A stretch of DNA of 64,000 nt from Ralstonia sp. 25mfcol4.1 (GCF_900104095.1 NZ_FNJO01000014.1:101405-165404); one strand, 5' to 3'. Shown: positions 49,164 to 57,769, counted from the first letter of the stretch. Program-made: numbers and translations. The notes: generated by a model from the sequence alone, not told the origin.

Positions 49164-49682
49164 TTAGCCGAGGATGTCTTCGACCGACTTGCCACGCTTG
49201 GCGGCGATCTCGCCCGGCGTGCTCATCTTGGTCAGACCATCGATGGTGGCGCGAACCATGTTGTACGGGTTCGTCGAACCGTGCGACTTGGTCACAACGT
49301 TCGTCACACCCATCACTTCGAAGATCGCGCGCATCGGACCACCAGCGATCACGCCGGTACCTTCCTTGGCGGGCATCATCAGCACCTTGGCGGCGCCGTG
49401 ACGGCCAACAACTTCGTGTTGCAGCGTGCCGTTCTTCAGCGAGACCTTGACCATCTTGCGACGGGCTTCGTCCATTGCCTTCTGCACGGCCACCGGAACT
49501 TCCTTGGCCTTGCCCTTGCCCATGCCGATGCGGCCATCGCCGTCACCAACCACGGTCAGCGCAGCGAAACCGAGGATACGGCCACCCTTCACCACCTTGG
49601 TGACACGGTTGACCGAGATCATCTTCTCGCGGAGGCCGTCGTCGCGTTCGTCCTGTTGGACTTTTGCTTGCATCTTTGCCAT
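49164..49682 (-). CDS. rpsE: 30S ribosomal protein S5
   Basis: A 172-residue S5 involved in mRNA entry and accuracy. It begins MAKMQAKVQQDERDDGLREKMISVNRVTKVVKGGRILGFAALTVVGDGDGRIGMGKGKAKEVP, containing the double-stranded-RNA-binding domain. The C-terminal half is a ribosomal S5 domain-2 fold with GTGVIAGGPMRAIFEVMGV. ATG at 49682. Confidence 0.98.
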   Translation of the reverse strand: MAKMQAKVQQDERDDGLREKMISVNRVTKVVKGGRILGFAALTVVGDGDGRIGMGKGKAKEVPVAVQKAMDEARRKMVKVSLKNGTLQHEVVGRHGAAKVLMMPAKEGTGVIAGGPMRAIFEVMGVTNVVTKSHGSTNPYNMVRATIDGLTKMSTPGEIAAKRGKSVEDILG

Positions 49683-49703
49683 GACGTATCTCTCTTTGAG
49701 CGC

Positions 49704-50060
49704 TTAGAACTTGAGGCCGGCTTCACGCGCGGCGTCAGCCAGGGCCTTCACGCGGCCGTGGAAGCGGAAGCCACCACGATCGAACGCGACGGTTTCCACG
49801 CCAGCTGCCTTTGCCTTCTCGGCAACGCGCTTGCCCACCAGGGTGGCGGCGGCAACGGTAGCACCGCTGCCAGTCAGTTCCTTGCGCACTTCTGCCTCGG
49901 CGGTCGAAGCCGAAGCCAGCACTTGCGTGCCGCACGGCGAGTACACCTGAGCGTAAATATGCGTATTCGTACGGAACACGGTCAGACGATTGATCTTCAA
50001 TTCCGCGATTTTCGCGCGGGTCTGACGTGCACGGCGCAAACGAGCGTCTTTCTTGTTCAT
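49704..50060 (-). CDS. rplR: 50S ribosomal protein L18
   Basis: A 118-residue L18 that binds 5S rRNA with L5. MNKKDARLRRARQTRAKIAEL is the basic RNA-binding tail; the globular part has LTVFRTNTHIYAQVYSPCGTQVLASAST and VAFDRGGFRFHGRVKALADAAREAGLKF. ATG at 50060, 11 bases after rplF. Confidence 0.98.
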   Translation of the reverse strand: MNKKDARLRRARQTRAKIAELKINRLTVFRTNTHIYAQVYSPCGTQVLASASTAEAEVRKELTGSGATVAAATLVGKRVAEKAKAAGVETVAFDRGGFRFHGRVKALADAAREAGLKF

Positions 50061-50071
50061 CTCTGGACCCC

Positions 50072-50605
50072 TTACTTCTTCTTGGTTTCCTTCAGGATGA
50101 CGCGCTCGTCAGCGTAGCGAACACCCTTGCCCTTGTAGGGCTCGGGCGGACGGTACGCGCGGACTTCCGCGGCAACCTGACCGACTTTCTGCTTGTCAGC
50201 ACCCTTGATCACGATTTCGGTCTGCGTCGGCGTTTCGGCCTTCACGCCTTCCGGCATTTCGTGAATCACGTCGTGCGAGAAACCAAGCTGGAGTTTCAGC
50301 GCGGAACCTTGCAGCTGAGCGCGGTAACCCACGCCAACCAGGTTCAGCTTGCGCTCGAAACCGGTGGTCACGCCCTTGACCATGTTTGCCGCCAGGGCGC
50401 GCATGGTGCCTTGCAGGGCGTTTGCTTCACGCGATTCGTCAGCCGGTTCGAAAGTCAGCGTGCCATCGGCAACGTTGGCCTTCACGAGGCTGTGAATCGG
50501 CTGCGTCAGCGTACCGAGCGGGCCCTTAACGGAGAGCACGCCAGCCGCCACATTTACTTCCGCGCCTTTCGGCAGCGCGATGGGAGCCTTACCTACACGG
50601 GACAT
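50072..50605 (-). CDS. rplF: 50S ribosomal protein L6
   Basis: A 177-residue L6 near the factor-binding site. It starts MSRVGKAPIALPKGAEVNV, has two L6 repeats and ends with the invariant RAYRPPEPYKGKGVRYADERVILKETKKK. Normal length, ATG at 50605, nine bases after rpsH. Confidence 0.98.
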   Translation of the reverse strand: MSRVGKAPIALPKGAEVNVAAGVLSVKGPLGTLTQPIHSLVKANVADGTLTFEPADESREANALQGTMRALAANMVKGVTTGFERKLNLVGVGYRAQLQGSALKLQLGFSHDVIHEMPEGVKAETPTQTEIVIKGADKQKVGQVAAEVRAYRPPEPYKGKGVRYADERVILKETKKK

Positions 50606-50614
50606 GTTTGCTCC

Positions 50615-51010
50615 TTACGCGACGTAGCAGAGAACTTCGCCGCCCACGCCAGTGGCACGTGCCTTGCGGTCGGTCATCAGACCCTGCGGGGTCGAGATGA
50701 TCGCCACACCCAGGCCGTTCATCACTTGGGGGATGTCGCTGCGGCCCTTGTACACGCGCAGACCGGGCTTCGAAACGCGCTCGATGCGCTCGATCACCGG
50801 ACGGCCGGCGTAATACTTCAGACCAATGGTCAGTTGCGCCTTGCCGCCATCTTCCTGAACCGAGTAGTCGTCGACGTAGCCTTCATCCTTCAGGACTTTG
50901 GCGATCGCAACCTTCAGTTTGGACGAGGGCATGACCACCGACGCCTTCTGCACGCCCTGGGCGTTGCGAATGCGCGTCAGCATATCGGCGATAGGATCGC
51001 TCATGCTCAT
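50615..51010 (-). CDS. rpsH: 30S ribosomal protein S8
   Basis: A 131-residue 16S-binding protein that in E. coli represses the spc operon at the rplX-rplE boundary. The start MSMSDPIADMLTRIRNAQ and the C-terminal GLGVAIISTPQGLMTDRKARATGVGGEVLCYVA are conserved. Of two in-frame ATGs, the first (51010) has AGGAG at better spacing. It is 27 bases after rpsN. Confidence 0.98.
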   Translation of the reverse strand: MSMSDPIADMLTRIRNAQGVQKASVVMPSSKLKVAIAKVLKDEGYVDDYSVQEDGGKAQLTIGLKYYAGRPVIERIERVSKPGLRVYKGRSDIPQVMNGLGVAIISTPQGLMTDRKARATGVGGEVLCYVA

Positions 51011-51037
51011 ACTGTTTCTCCTGTAGCCTGTGCGTAA

Positions 51038-51343
51038 TTACCAGCTGGCTTTCGTCAGACCCGGGATTTCGCCCTTGAAGGCGATTTCGCGGATCTTGTT
51101 ACGCGCCAGGCCAAACTTGCGGAAGGTACCGCGGGGACGACCGGTGATCGCGCAGCGGTTACGCTGGCGAGTCGGGTTAGCGTTGCGCGGGAGCTTCTGC
51201 AGCTCGAGACGCGCCAGATAACGCTCTTCTTCCGACTTTTCTTGGTCGTCAATAATGGCCTTGAGGTTTGCGCGCTTGTCGGCGTACTTCGCCACGAGCT
51301 TTGCGCGCTTCTTCTCACGTTCAATCAGAGCCAGTTTAGCCAC
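51038..51343 (-). CDS. rpsN: 30S ribosomal protein S14 (zinc-free form)
   Basis: A 101-residue long-form S14. It lacks the CxxC pairs of the short zinc-binding form and has the single-cysteine NRCAITGRPRGTFRKFGLARNKIREIAFKGEIPGLTKASW end. The start is a GTG at 51343 (MAKLALIEREKKR). It lies nine bases after rplE. Confidence 0.97.
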   Translation of the reverse strand: MAKLALIEREKKRAKLVAKYADKRANLKAIIDDQEKSEEERYLARLELQKLPRNANPTRQRNRCAITGRPRGTFRKFGLARNKIREIAFKGEIPGLTKASW

Positions 51344-51352
51344 GGTTACCCC

Positions 51353-51895
51353 TTAATTACGGAACGGGAACTTGAACGCGTTCAGGAGAGCCTTGGCTTC
51401 CTCGTCGTTCTTAGCCGTCGTCGTGATGCTGATGTTCAGACCACGCAGTGCGTCGATCTTGTCGTACTCGATTTCGGGGAAAATGATCTGCTCTTTCACA
51501 CCGATGTTGTAGTTGCCACGACCGTCGAACGATTTGCCCGACACACCACGGAAGTCACGCACGCGCGGCAGGGCCACGGTCACGAAACGGTCCAGGAATT
51601 CGAACATACGCTCACCGCGCAGGGTCACCATCGCGCCGATGGGGTAGCCCTGACGGATCTTGAAGCCGGCGATGGCCTTCTTGGCCTTCGTCACAACGGG
51701 CTTCTGACCGGCGATCTTGGTCAGGTCACCGACTGCCAGTTCAATGACCTTCTTGTCATTGATCGCTTCGCCCAGGCCCATGTTCAGGGTGATCTTGGTG
51801 AAACGCGGCACTTCCATGACCGACTTGTAGCCGAACTGCTTCATCAGCGCCGGCACAACCTGTTCTTTGTAAAACTCTTGCAGACGTGCTGTCAT
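51353..51895 (-). CDS. rplE: 50S ribosomal protein L5
   Basis: A 180-residue L5 that binds 5S rRNA and contacts P-site tRNA. It begins MTARLQEFYKEQVVPALMKQFGYKSVMEVPRFTKITLNMGLGEA and has the GYPIGAMVTLRGERMFEFLDRFV loop. The ATG at 51895 has GGAG seven bases upstream; an upstream TTG is not needed. Confidence 0.98.
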   Translation of the reverse strand: MTARLQEFYKEQVVPALMKQFGYKSVMEVPRFTKITLNMGLGEAINDKKVIELAVGDLTKIAGQKPVVTKAKKAIAGFKIRQGYPIGAMVTLRGERMFEFLDRFVTVALPRVRDFRGVSGKSFDGRGNYNIGVKEQIIFPEIEYDKIDALRGLNISITTTAKNDEEAKALLNAFKFPFRN

Positions 51896-51920
51896 GCTCA
51901 ACTCCTATCTGTGCCCAGAA

Positions 51921-52229
51921 TCAAGCGGCCAGGACGGCACCGGTCGTCTTCAGCACGCGCACGCGCTTGCCGTCTTCGACCTTGATACCGACACGCGACG
52001 GCTTGCCATTGGCATCCACGAGCGCAACGTTGGAAATATGCAGCGGCATCAGCTTGTCGACCACGCCACCGGTGGTGCCCAGCATCGGGTTCGGGCGAGC
52101 GTGCTTCTTGGCAACGTTCACGCCTTCAACCACGACCTTGTCGCCTTGCACTGCCTGGACGGCACCGCGCTTGCCCTTGTCCTTGCCGGTCAGCACGATG
52201 ACTTCGTCGCCTTTGCGAATCTTGTTCAT
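51921..52229 (-). CDS. rplX: 50S ribosomal protein L24
   Basis: A 102-residue KOW-domain protein that initiates 50S assembly. MNKIRKGDEVIVLTGKDKGKRGAVQAV is the KOW motif, followed by EGVNVAKKHARPNPMLGTTGGVVDKLMPLHISNVAL. ATG at 52229, nine bases after rplN. Confidence 0.98.
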   Translation of the reverse strand: MNKIRKGDEVIVLTGKDKGKRGAVQAVQGDKVVVEGVNVAKKHARPNPMLGTTGGVVDKLMPLHISNVALVDANGKPSRVGIKVEDGKRVRVLKTTGAVLAA

Positions 52230-52238
52230 GGCGGCTCC

Positions 52239-52607
52239 TTACAGCACTTCCGGAGCGAGCGACACGATCTTCATGAATCGCTCGGTACGGAGTTCACGAG
52301 TCACCGGCCCGAAGATACGGGTGCCGATCGGCTCGAGCTTGTTGTTCAGCAGTACGGCGGCATTGCCGTCGAACTTGACGAGCGAACCGTCAGCGCGGCG
52401 CACGCCCTTGGCGGTACGCACGACGACTGCGTTATAGATGTCGCCCTTCTTCACGCGACCGCGCGGCGCTGCGTCCTTCACGGTCACCTTGATGATGTCG
52501 CCCACGCTCGCGTAGCGGCGCTTGGACCCACCCAGTACCTTGATGCACAGCACTTCGCGCGCACCGGTGTTATCGGCCACTTCGAGCCGGCTTTCTGTCT
52601 GAATCAT
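52239..52607 (-). CDS. rplN: 50S ribosomal protein L14
   Basis: A 122-residue L14 at the subunit interface and the first gene of the spc block. It starts MIQTESRLEVADNTGAREVLCIKVLGGSKRRYASVGDIIKVTVKDAAPRG and ends FMKIVSLAPEVL. The ATG at 52607 follows a 272-base spacer carrying a strong promoter and a leader of about 215 nucleotides. Confidence 0.98.
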   Translation of the reverse strand: MIQTESRLEVADNTGAREVLCIKVLGGSKRRYASVGDIIKVTVKDAAPRGRVKKGDIYNAVVVRTAKGVRRADGSLVKFDGNAAVLLNNKLEPIGTRIFGPVTRELRTERFMKIVSLAPEVL

Positions 52608-52821
52608 GGTGTTATCTTCCCAACTTAATCCGTCAGGTCTTCGGATATGAAGCCCGTCGGTCAGTCTTGGTCCCGTCGGAGCCAGGCATTGCGCCAGCGC
52701 CGCTTGGGTTGATCAACTTGGAAGTCGGTAGTGCCCGCACCCTGAACTACCGGATGCCAGCCCTTGCTCGCTCCACAGGCCCGCCTGGGTGGTACTGCTA
52801 AGGCGAACGCAATAAAGCGGA

Positions 52822-52853
52822 AGTCCAGGATTATAGCAACATAATCCTGGACT
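52822..52853. repeat. 13-bp inverted repeat overlapping the spc promoter
   Basis: The perfect arms AGTCCAGGATTAT and ATAATCCTGGACT are separated by six bases. The repeat contains the promoter's whole -10 box and most of the -10/-35 spacer. It could be an operator or, if transcribed from upstream, a hairpin at the end of the S10 transcript. Confidence 0.8.
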
Positions 52854-52858
52854 TGCAA
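52830..52858 (-). promoter_or_regulatory. sigma70 promoter of the spc block (rplN-secY)
   Basis: The minus strand has TTGCAA (52858-52853), a 17-base spacer and a consensus TATAAT (52835-52830). E. coli also has its spc promoter between rpsQ and rplN. The predicted start near 52823 leaves a leader of about 215 nucleotides. Confidence 0.75.
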
Positions 52859-52879
52859 GTCAGCAAAGTACTGTTGTAC

Positions 52880-53158
52880 TTAGATGACGCGCGCAGCTTC
52901 TACCAGCCGGGAAACCACCCAGGACTTGGTCCGCGACAGCGGACGCGTTTCCTGGATTTCGACCTTGTCGCCTTCCTTGTACTGGTTGGCTTCGTCGTGT
53001 GCGTGGTACTTCTTCGAACGCAGCACGTACTTGCCGTACAGGGGATGCTTGACGCGGTTTTCGATCAGGACCGTGACGGTCTTGTCCATCTTGTCGCTCA
53101 CGACGCGGCCCACGAGGGTCCGGTGAAGCTTTGCTTCAGTCTTCGCAGCTTCGGTCAT
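52880..53158 (-). CDS. rpsQ: 30S ribosomal protein S17
   Basis: A 92-residue OB-fold protein and early 16S binder. LHRTLVGRVVSDKMDKTVTVLIENRVKHPLYGKYVLRSKKYHAHDEANQYKEGDKVEIQETRPLSRTKSW matches the family throughout. The ATG overlaps the rpmC stop (ATGA). It is the last gene of the S10 block, before the spc promoter. Confidence 0.98.
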   Translation of the reverse strand: MTEAAKTEAKLHRTLVGRVVSDKMDKTVTVLIENRVKHPLYGKYVLRSKKYHAHDEANQYKEGDKVEIQETRPLSRTKSWVVSRLVEAARVI

Positions 53159-53349
53159 TTCGCGTTCGCCTTCTCGTTCAGCACGGTTTGCACGCGCGCG
53201 ATGTCCTTGCGCACCTTCTTCAGCTGGCTGGTGTTCTGCAGCTGTTGGGTGGCCTTTTGCATGCGCAGGCTAAATTGAGCCTTCAGCAGCTCGGAGAGCT
53301 CCTGGTTCAGGCCTGCGGCGTCCTTGCCGCGCAGTTCGGATGCTTTCAT
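53155..53349 (-). CDS. rpmC: 50S ribosomal protein L29
   Basis: A 64-residue helical protein at the exit tunnel, contacting SRP and trigger factor sites with L23. It starts MKASELRGKDAAGLNQELSELLKAQFSLRMQKATQQLQNTSQLKKVRKDIARVQTVL. The ATG at 53349 is the family start; upstream residues are not conserved. Confidence 0.98.
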   Translation of the reverse strand: MKASELRGKDAAGLNQELSELLKAQFSLRMQKATQQLQNTSQLKKVRKDIARVQTVLNEKANAK

Positions 53350-53359
53350 CCCAATCTCC

Positions 53360-53776
53360 TTACGTACCGACCTGACGCACCACGAAATTCGTGGCGATCG
53401 GCAGCTTGGCGGCGGCAAGGCGGAACGCCTCACGCGCCAGCTCTTCGCTCACGCCATCCATTTCGTACAGCATCTTGCCCGGCTGAATCTCAGCCACGTA
53501 GTATTCCGGGTTGCCCTTACCGTTACCCATACGGACTTCGGCAGGCTTCTTCGAAATCGGCTTGTCCGGGAAAATCCGGATCCAGATGCGGCCGCCACGC
53601 TTGATGTGACGGGTCATCGCACGACGTGCCGACTCGATCTGACGAGCGGTCAGACGGCCACGGCCCATTGCCTTCAGGCCGAATTCGCCGAAAGACACGG
53701 CGTTACCACGGGTAGCCTTACCCGTGTTGCGGCCCTTCTGCTCCTTGCGATACTTCCTACGCTTAGGTTGCAGCAT
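53360..53776 (-). CDS. rplP: 50S ribosomal protein L16
   Basis: A 138-residue L16 near the A-site tRNA elbow. [19 protein letters not shown], then [57 protein letters not shown], are invariant. Two bases after rpsC. Confidence 0.98.
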
Positions 53777-53778
53777 TC

Positions 53779-54576
53779 TTATTCTCCACTCTTCGCGTCT
53801 GCGCCAGGCGCAGCGCGACGACCAGCACCGGCACCACCGCGGCGGTTGCCCGACGGACGGCCTTCGCCCTCACGGCGGCGGCCTTCCGGGCGACCCGGAC
53901 GACGACGACGGTCTTCTTGCGGCTCTTCCACCACGGGCGCGTCGTTGCGGCCCAGGTGATCGCCCTTGTAGACCCACACCTTGACACCGATGATGCCGTA
54001 GGTGGTTTCGGCTTCGGAGAAGCCGTAGTCGATGTCGGCACGCAGGGTGTGCAGGGGCACACGGCCTTCGCGGTACCACTCGGTACGTGCGATTTCAATA
54101 CCGTTCAGACGACCCGAGCTCATGATCTTGATGCCCTGGGCACCCAGACGCATCGCGTTCTGCATCGCGCGCTTCATGGCGCGACGGAACATGATGCGGC
54201 GCTCGAGCTGCTGCGTGATCGAATCGGCGATCAGCTGCGCATCGGTTTCCGGCTTGCGGATTTCCTCGATGTTCACGTGCACGGGCACACCCATGCGACG
54301 TTGCAGTTCGGCCTTCAGCAGTTCGATGTCCTCACCCTTCTTGCCGATCACCACGCCCGGACGCGAGCTGTAAATGGTGATACGTGCATTACGGGCCGGA
54401 CGCTCGATCACAACACGGCCAACCGATGCGTTCTTGAGCTTCTTCTTCAGGAAGTCGCGAACTTCGATGTCTTCTTTCAGCATGCCGGCGAACTTCGTGT
54501 TGTTGGCGTACCAACGCGAAGCCCAGTTACGGCTGACGGCCAGACGGAAGCCAGTCGGATGAATCTTCTGTCCCAT
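53779..54576 (-). CDS. rpsC: 30S ribosomal protein S3
   Basis: A 265-residue S3, longer than the 233 residues of E. coli. [25 protein letters not shown] and the KH domain with [27 protein letters not shown] are followed by the C-terminal domain ending [16 protein letters not shown]. The last 45 residues form an arginine/glycine-rich tail (about residues 220-265) absent from E. coli. ATG at 54576. Confidence 0.97.
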
Positions 54577-54585
54577 CGTGACTCC

Positions 54586-54915
54586 TTAGTTGCCGAGCGT
54601 CACAGTGATGTGACAGGTTTGTTTCTCGATGCGGTTGCCGCGGCCCTTCGCCCGTGCGGTGAAGCGCTTGAGCGAGGTTGCCTTGTCGACGAAGATCGAT
54701 TTGACCTTCAGTTCGTCGATGTCGGCGCCTTCGTTGTGCTCGGCGTTGGCGATGGCCGATTCGACCACCTTCTTCACGATCCCGGCGGCCTTCTTCGGGC
54801 TGAACGTCAGGATGTTGAGCGCGCGCTCGATCGGCAGACCGCGGATCTGGTCAGCGACCAGACGCGTCTTCTGGGCGGAGATACGGGCACCGCGATGAAT
54901 CGCTTTCACTTCCAT
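54586..54915 (-). CDS. rplV: 50S ribosomal protein L22
   Basis: A 109-residue L22 whose hairpin lines the exit tunnel. MEVKAIHRGARISAQKTRLVADQIRGLPIERALNILTFSPKKAAGIVKKVVESAIANAEHNEGAD is a full match, and the tunnel loop is RFTARAKGRGNRIEKQTCHITV. Macrolide-resistance changes would map to this loop; none can be judged here. Confidence 0.98.
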   Translation of the reverse strand: MEVKAIHRGARISAQKTRLVADQIRGLPIERALNILTFSPKKAAGIVKKVVESAIANAEHNEGADIDELKVKSIFVDKATSLKRFTARAKGRGNRIEKQTCHITVTLGN

Positions 54916-54924
54916 GATGGCACC

Positions 54925-55200
54925 TTACCTCTTCGCTTTCTTGTCAGCCGCGTGGCCCTTGAACGTGCGAGTGATCGCAAATTCGCCGAGCTTGTGGCCG
55001 ACCATGTTTTCCGTCACGTACACCGGCACGTGTTGACGGCCGTTGTGCACGGCGATCGTCAGGCCGATGAAATCAGGCATGATCGTCGAACGACGCGACC
55101 ATGTCTTGATGGGCTTCTTGTCCTTGCCGGCTACGGCCGTTTCCACCTTCTTCAGCAGGTGGTCGTCGCAGAACGGACCCTTTTTTGCGGAACGAGTCAT
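54925..55200 (-). CDS. rpsS: 30S ribosomal protein S19
   Basis: A 91-residue S19 of the 30S head, next to S13. MTRSAKKGPFCDDHLLKKVE, WSRRSTIMPDFIGLTIAVHNGRQHVPVYVTENMVGHKLGEFAITRTFKGHA are conserved. ATG at 55200, 22 bases after rplB. Confidence 0.98.
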   Translation of the reverse strand: MTRSAKKGPFCDDHLLKKVETAVAGKDKKPIKTWSRRSTIMPDFIGLTIAVHNGRQHVPVYVTENMVGHKLGEFAITRTFKGHAADKKAKR

Positions 55201-55222
55201 ATCTTTAGCTCCTACCTACCGA

Positions 55223-56053
55223 TTAGCGCTTGTGGCGGCGCTGGACGATCATGCTGTCCGTGCGCTTGTTGCTGCGGGTACGGTAACCCTTGGCCGGGGT
55301 ACCCCACGGCGAAACCGGGTCGCGACCAGCAGCAGTCTTGCCTTCACCACCACCATGCGGGTGGTCCACCGGGTTCATCACCACGCCGCGAACGGTCGGG
55401 CGAATACCGCGCCAGCGCGTGGCACCGGCCTTGCCGATCACACGCAGGCTGTGCTCTTCGTTGCCCACTTCACCGATGGTGGCGCGGCATTCGATATGCA
55501 CGCGACGCACTTCACCGGAGCGCAGACGAACCTGAGCGTACAGGCCTTCACGGGCCAGCAGCACGGCGGAACCACCAGCGGCACGGGCAACTTGCGCGCC
55601 CTTGCCAGGCAGGATTTCCACGTTGTTGATCGTGGTACCAACCGGGATGTTGCGGATCGGCAGGTTGTTACCGGCCTTGATCGGGGCTTCCGAGCCGTTC
55701 ATCAGGGCCTGGCCAGCTACCATGCCCTTGGTGGCGATGATGTAGCGGCGCTCGCCGTCGGCGAACAGCACCAGCGCGATGTTCGCGCTGCGGTTCGGAT
55801 CGTATTCCAGGCGCTCGACCTTGGCGGCGATGCCGTCCTTGTCGCTGCGCTTGAAGTCGACCACGCGGTAGTGGTGCTTATGACCACCGCCCTTGTGGCG
55901 GGTGGTAATATGACCGTTGTTGTTACGACCCGACTTCTGGAATTGCTTTTCCAGCAGCGGAGCGTGCGGGGCGCCCTTGTGAAGGTCCTTGTTGACCACC
56001 TTCACCATCGAGCGACGACCCGGGGAAGTCGGCTTGGTCTTGACGAGTGCCAT
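55223..56053 (-). CDS. rplB: 50S ribosomal protein L2
   Basis: A 276-residue L2, required for subunit association and peptidyl transfer. It begins MALVKTKPTSPGRRSMVKV, contains RKGGGHKHHYRVVDFKR-like sequence, and has the essential histidine in MNPVDHPHGGGEGKT near residue 229. Normal length; two bases after rplW. Confidence 0.98.
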   Translation of the reverse strand: MALVKTKPTSPGRRSMVKVVNKDLHKGAPHAPLLEKQFQKSGRNNNGHITTRHKGGGHKHHYRVVDFKRSDKDGIAAKVERLEYDPNRSANIALVLFADGERRYIIATKGMVAGQALMNGSEAPIKAGNNLPIRNIPVGTTINNVEILPGKGAQVARAAGGSAVLLAREGLYAQVRLRSGEVRRVHIECRATIGEVGNEEHSLRVIGKAGATRWRGIRPTVRGVVMNPVDHPHGGGEGKTAAGRDPVSPWGTPAKGYRTRSNKRTDSMIVQRRHKR

Positions 56054-56055
56054 GA

Positions 56056-56370
56056 TTACTTGGCCTCCGCTTCAAAATTGATTTCCTGACCCGGCTTCAG
56101 CGCCACGTATGCCTTCTTGACGTGGTTGCGACGGCCCATGAAGCGGCCAAAGCGCTTTTGCTTGCCCTTCTGGTTCAGGATCTGAACGGACTGCACCTCG
56201 ACCTTGAACAGCAGTTCGACGGCGGCCTTCACTTCTGCCTTGTTGGCATCGCGAGCCACTTCGAACACAACCTGTTCGTTCTTGTCGGCCACCAGGGTTG
56301 CCTTTTCGGAAACCACCGGCGCGAGCAGCACCTGCATCAAACGATGATCGTTCTTGGCTACTTGCGTCAT
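56056..56370 (-). CDS. rplW: 50S ribosomal protein L23
   Basis: A 104-residue L23 at the tunnel exit, the docking site for trigger factor and SRP. RLMQVLLAPVVSEKATLVADKNEQVVFEVARDANKAEVKAAVELLFKVEV and the tunnel-side loop KGKQKRFGRFMGRRNHVKKAYV are present. Its ATG overlaps the rplD stop by four bases. Confidence 0.98.
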   Translation of the reverse strand: MTQVAKNDHRLMQVLLAPVVSEKATLVADKNEQVVFEVARDANKAEVKAAVELLFKVEVQSVQILNQKGKQKRFGRFMGRRNHVKKAYVALKPGQEINFEAEAK

Positions 56371-56987
56371 TTCAGCAACTCCTCGATCTGCGCGACAGCT
56401 GCCTTCGTCACGAGCACCTTCTTGTAGTGCACCAGCGACAGCGGATCAGCGTGACGCGGCTCCACGACTGCCACGTTCGGCAGGTTGCGCGAAGCCAGGT
56501 AGAGGTTTTCGTCGAGGCTGTCGGTAATGATCAGCACCGAGTCCAGGCCCATGGCCTTGAACTTGTCGGCCAGCAGCTTGGTCTTGGGTGCGTCGACAGC
56601 GAAACCGTCCACTACGTTGATACGACCTTCACGTGCGAGCTGCGAGTAAATCGAGCGCATACCGGCACGGAACATCTTCTTGTTGACCTTCTGGCTGAAG
56701 TTCTCTTCCGGCGAATTCGGGAAGATACGGCCACCGCCACGCCACAGCGGCGAGGACGACATACCGGCACGAGCACGGCCCGTACCCTTCTGGCGCCACG
56801 GCTTCTTGGTCGTGTGCTTGACCTCTTCGCGGTCCTTCTGCTTGCGGTTACCGCTACGGGCGTTAGCCTGATAGGCAACGACGATCTGGTGAACCAGAGC
56901 TTCGTTGTAGTCACGGCCGAACACTTCGGCCGAGGCTGCAACGCCTGCACCGACTTGACCGTTGTCCTGGAGGAGCTTGAGTTCCAT
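56367..56987 (-). CDS. rplD: 50S ribosomal protein L4
   Basis: A 206-residue L4. Besides its 50S role, E. coli L4 represses the S10 operon by acting on the leader before rpsJ. The tunnel loop HTTKKPWRQKGTGRARAGMSSSPLWRGGGRIF is conserved. Here the gene is separated from rpsJ by a 5-kb island, so any L4 autocontrol of rpsJ and rplC would need two targets. ATG at 56987. Confidence 0.98.
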   Translation of the reverse strand: MELKLLQDNGQVGAGVAASAEVFGRDYNEALVHQIVVAYQANARSGNRKQKDREEVKHTTKKPWRQKGTGRARAGMSSSPLWRGGGRIFPNSPEENFSQKVNKKMFRAGMRSIYSQLAREGRINVVDGFAVDAPKTKLLADKFKAMGLDSVLIITDSLDENLYLASRNLPNVAVVEPRHADPLSLVHYKKVLVTKAAVAQIEELLK

Positions 56988-56999
56988 TACATGCGCTCC

Positions 57000-57644
57000 T
57001 TAAGCTTTGGCCTTGACGGCCGGGGTCACGATGACCTTGCCGCCCTTGGAACCGGGGATGGCGCCCTTGACCAGCAGCAGCTTGCGCTCTGCGTCGATCT
57101 TGGCGATCTCGAGGTTTTGCACCGTGCGGGTGACGTCACCGAGGTGACCCGTCATGCGCTTGCCCGGGAACACGCGGCCCGGATCCTGCGCCATACCGAT
57201 GGAACCCGGCACGTTGTGCGAACGCGAGTTACCGTGGGTGGCACGACCCGAAGCGAAGTGGTAGCGCTTGATGGTACCGGCGTAGCCCTTACCGATGGTC
57301 ACGCCCTGCACGTCGATCTTCTGACCGACCTGGAACAGGTCGACCGACAGCGAACCGCCAGCTTGCAGTTCGGCAGCCTTGGCTGCATCGATGCGGAATT
57401 CTTTGATGATTTCGCCAGCTTCCACGCCGGCTTTGGCGAGATGACCCGCCAGCGGCTTGGTGACGCGGCTTGCGCGCCGGCTGCCGAAGGTGACTTGAAC
57501 CGCGGTATAACCGTCGGTCTCGTCCGTCTTGATTTGCGTCACGCGGTTGTCGCCGACCTCGACCACGGTAACGGGAATCGAATCACCGTCGTCCGTGAAA
57601 ATACGGGTCATGCCAACCTTGCGACCTACAAGGCCAAGGCTCAT
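57000..57644 (-). CDS. rplC: 50S ribosomal protein L3
   Basis: A 214-residue L3, an assembly initiator near the peptidyl-transferase centre. MSLGLVGRKVGMTRIFTDDGDSIPVTVVE and the loop ATHGNSRSHNVPGSIGMAQDPGRVFPGKRMTGHLGD, whose glutamine can be methylated by PrmB, are present. The ATG at 57644 has GGAG eight bases upstream; an ATG four codons earlier lacks one. It is the first gene after the inserted island and has its own predicted promoter. Confidence 0.97.
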   Translation of the reverse strand: MSLGLVGRKVGMTRIFTDDGDSIPVTVVEVGDNRVTQIKTDETDGYTAVQVTFGSRRASRVTKPLAGHLAKAGVEAGEIIKEFRIDAAKAAELQAGGSLSVDLFQVGQKIDVQGVTIGKGYAGTIKRYHFASGRATHGNSRSHNVPGSIGMAQDPGRVFPGKRMTGHLGDVTRTVQNLEIAKIDAERKLLLVKGAIPGSKGGKVIVTPAVKAKA

Positions 57645-57749
57645 GGTTTGCTCCATTCCCAGCTGCGATTGGCCGGGGCTGATTGATACACGAAACTGTG
57701 CGATTTGCGGGTTGCGCGAAAAGGATTGCGCTGACCAAAACGGCCCCCA

Positions 57750-57769
57750 CTACCCGGAGAAACGGGTAG
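57750..57769 (-). repeat. 5'-terminal hairpin of the rplC transcript
   Basis: Perfect 7-bp stem CTACCCG/CGGGTAG with a 6-base loop. It begins exactly at the start site predicted from the promoter at 57776-57804, so the mRNA would begin with this hairpin about 105 nucleotides before the rplC start. Confidence 0.65.
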
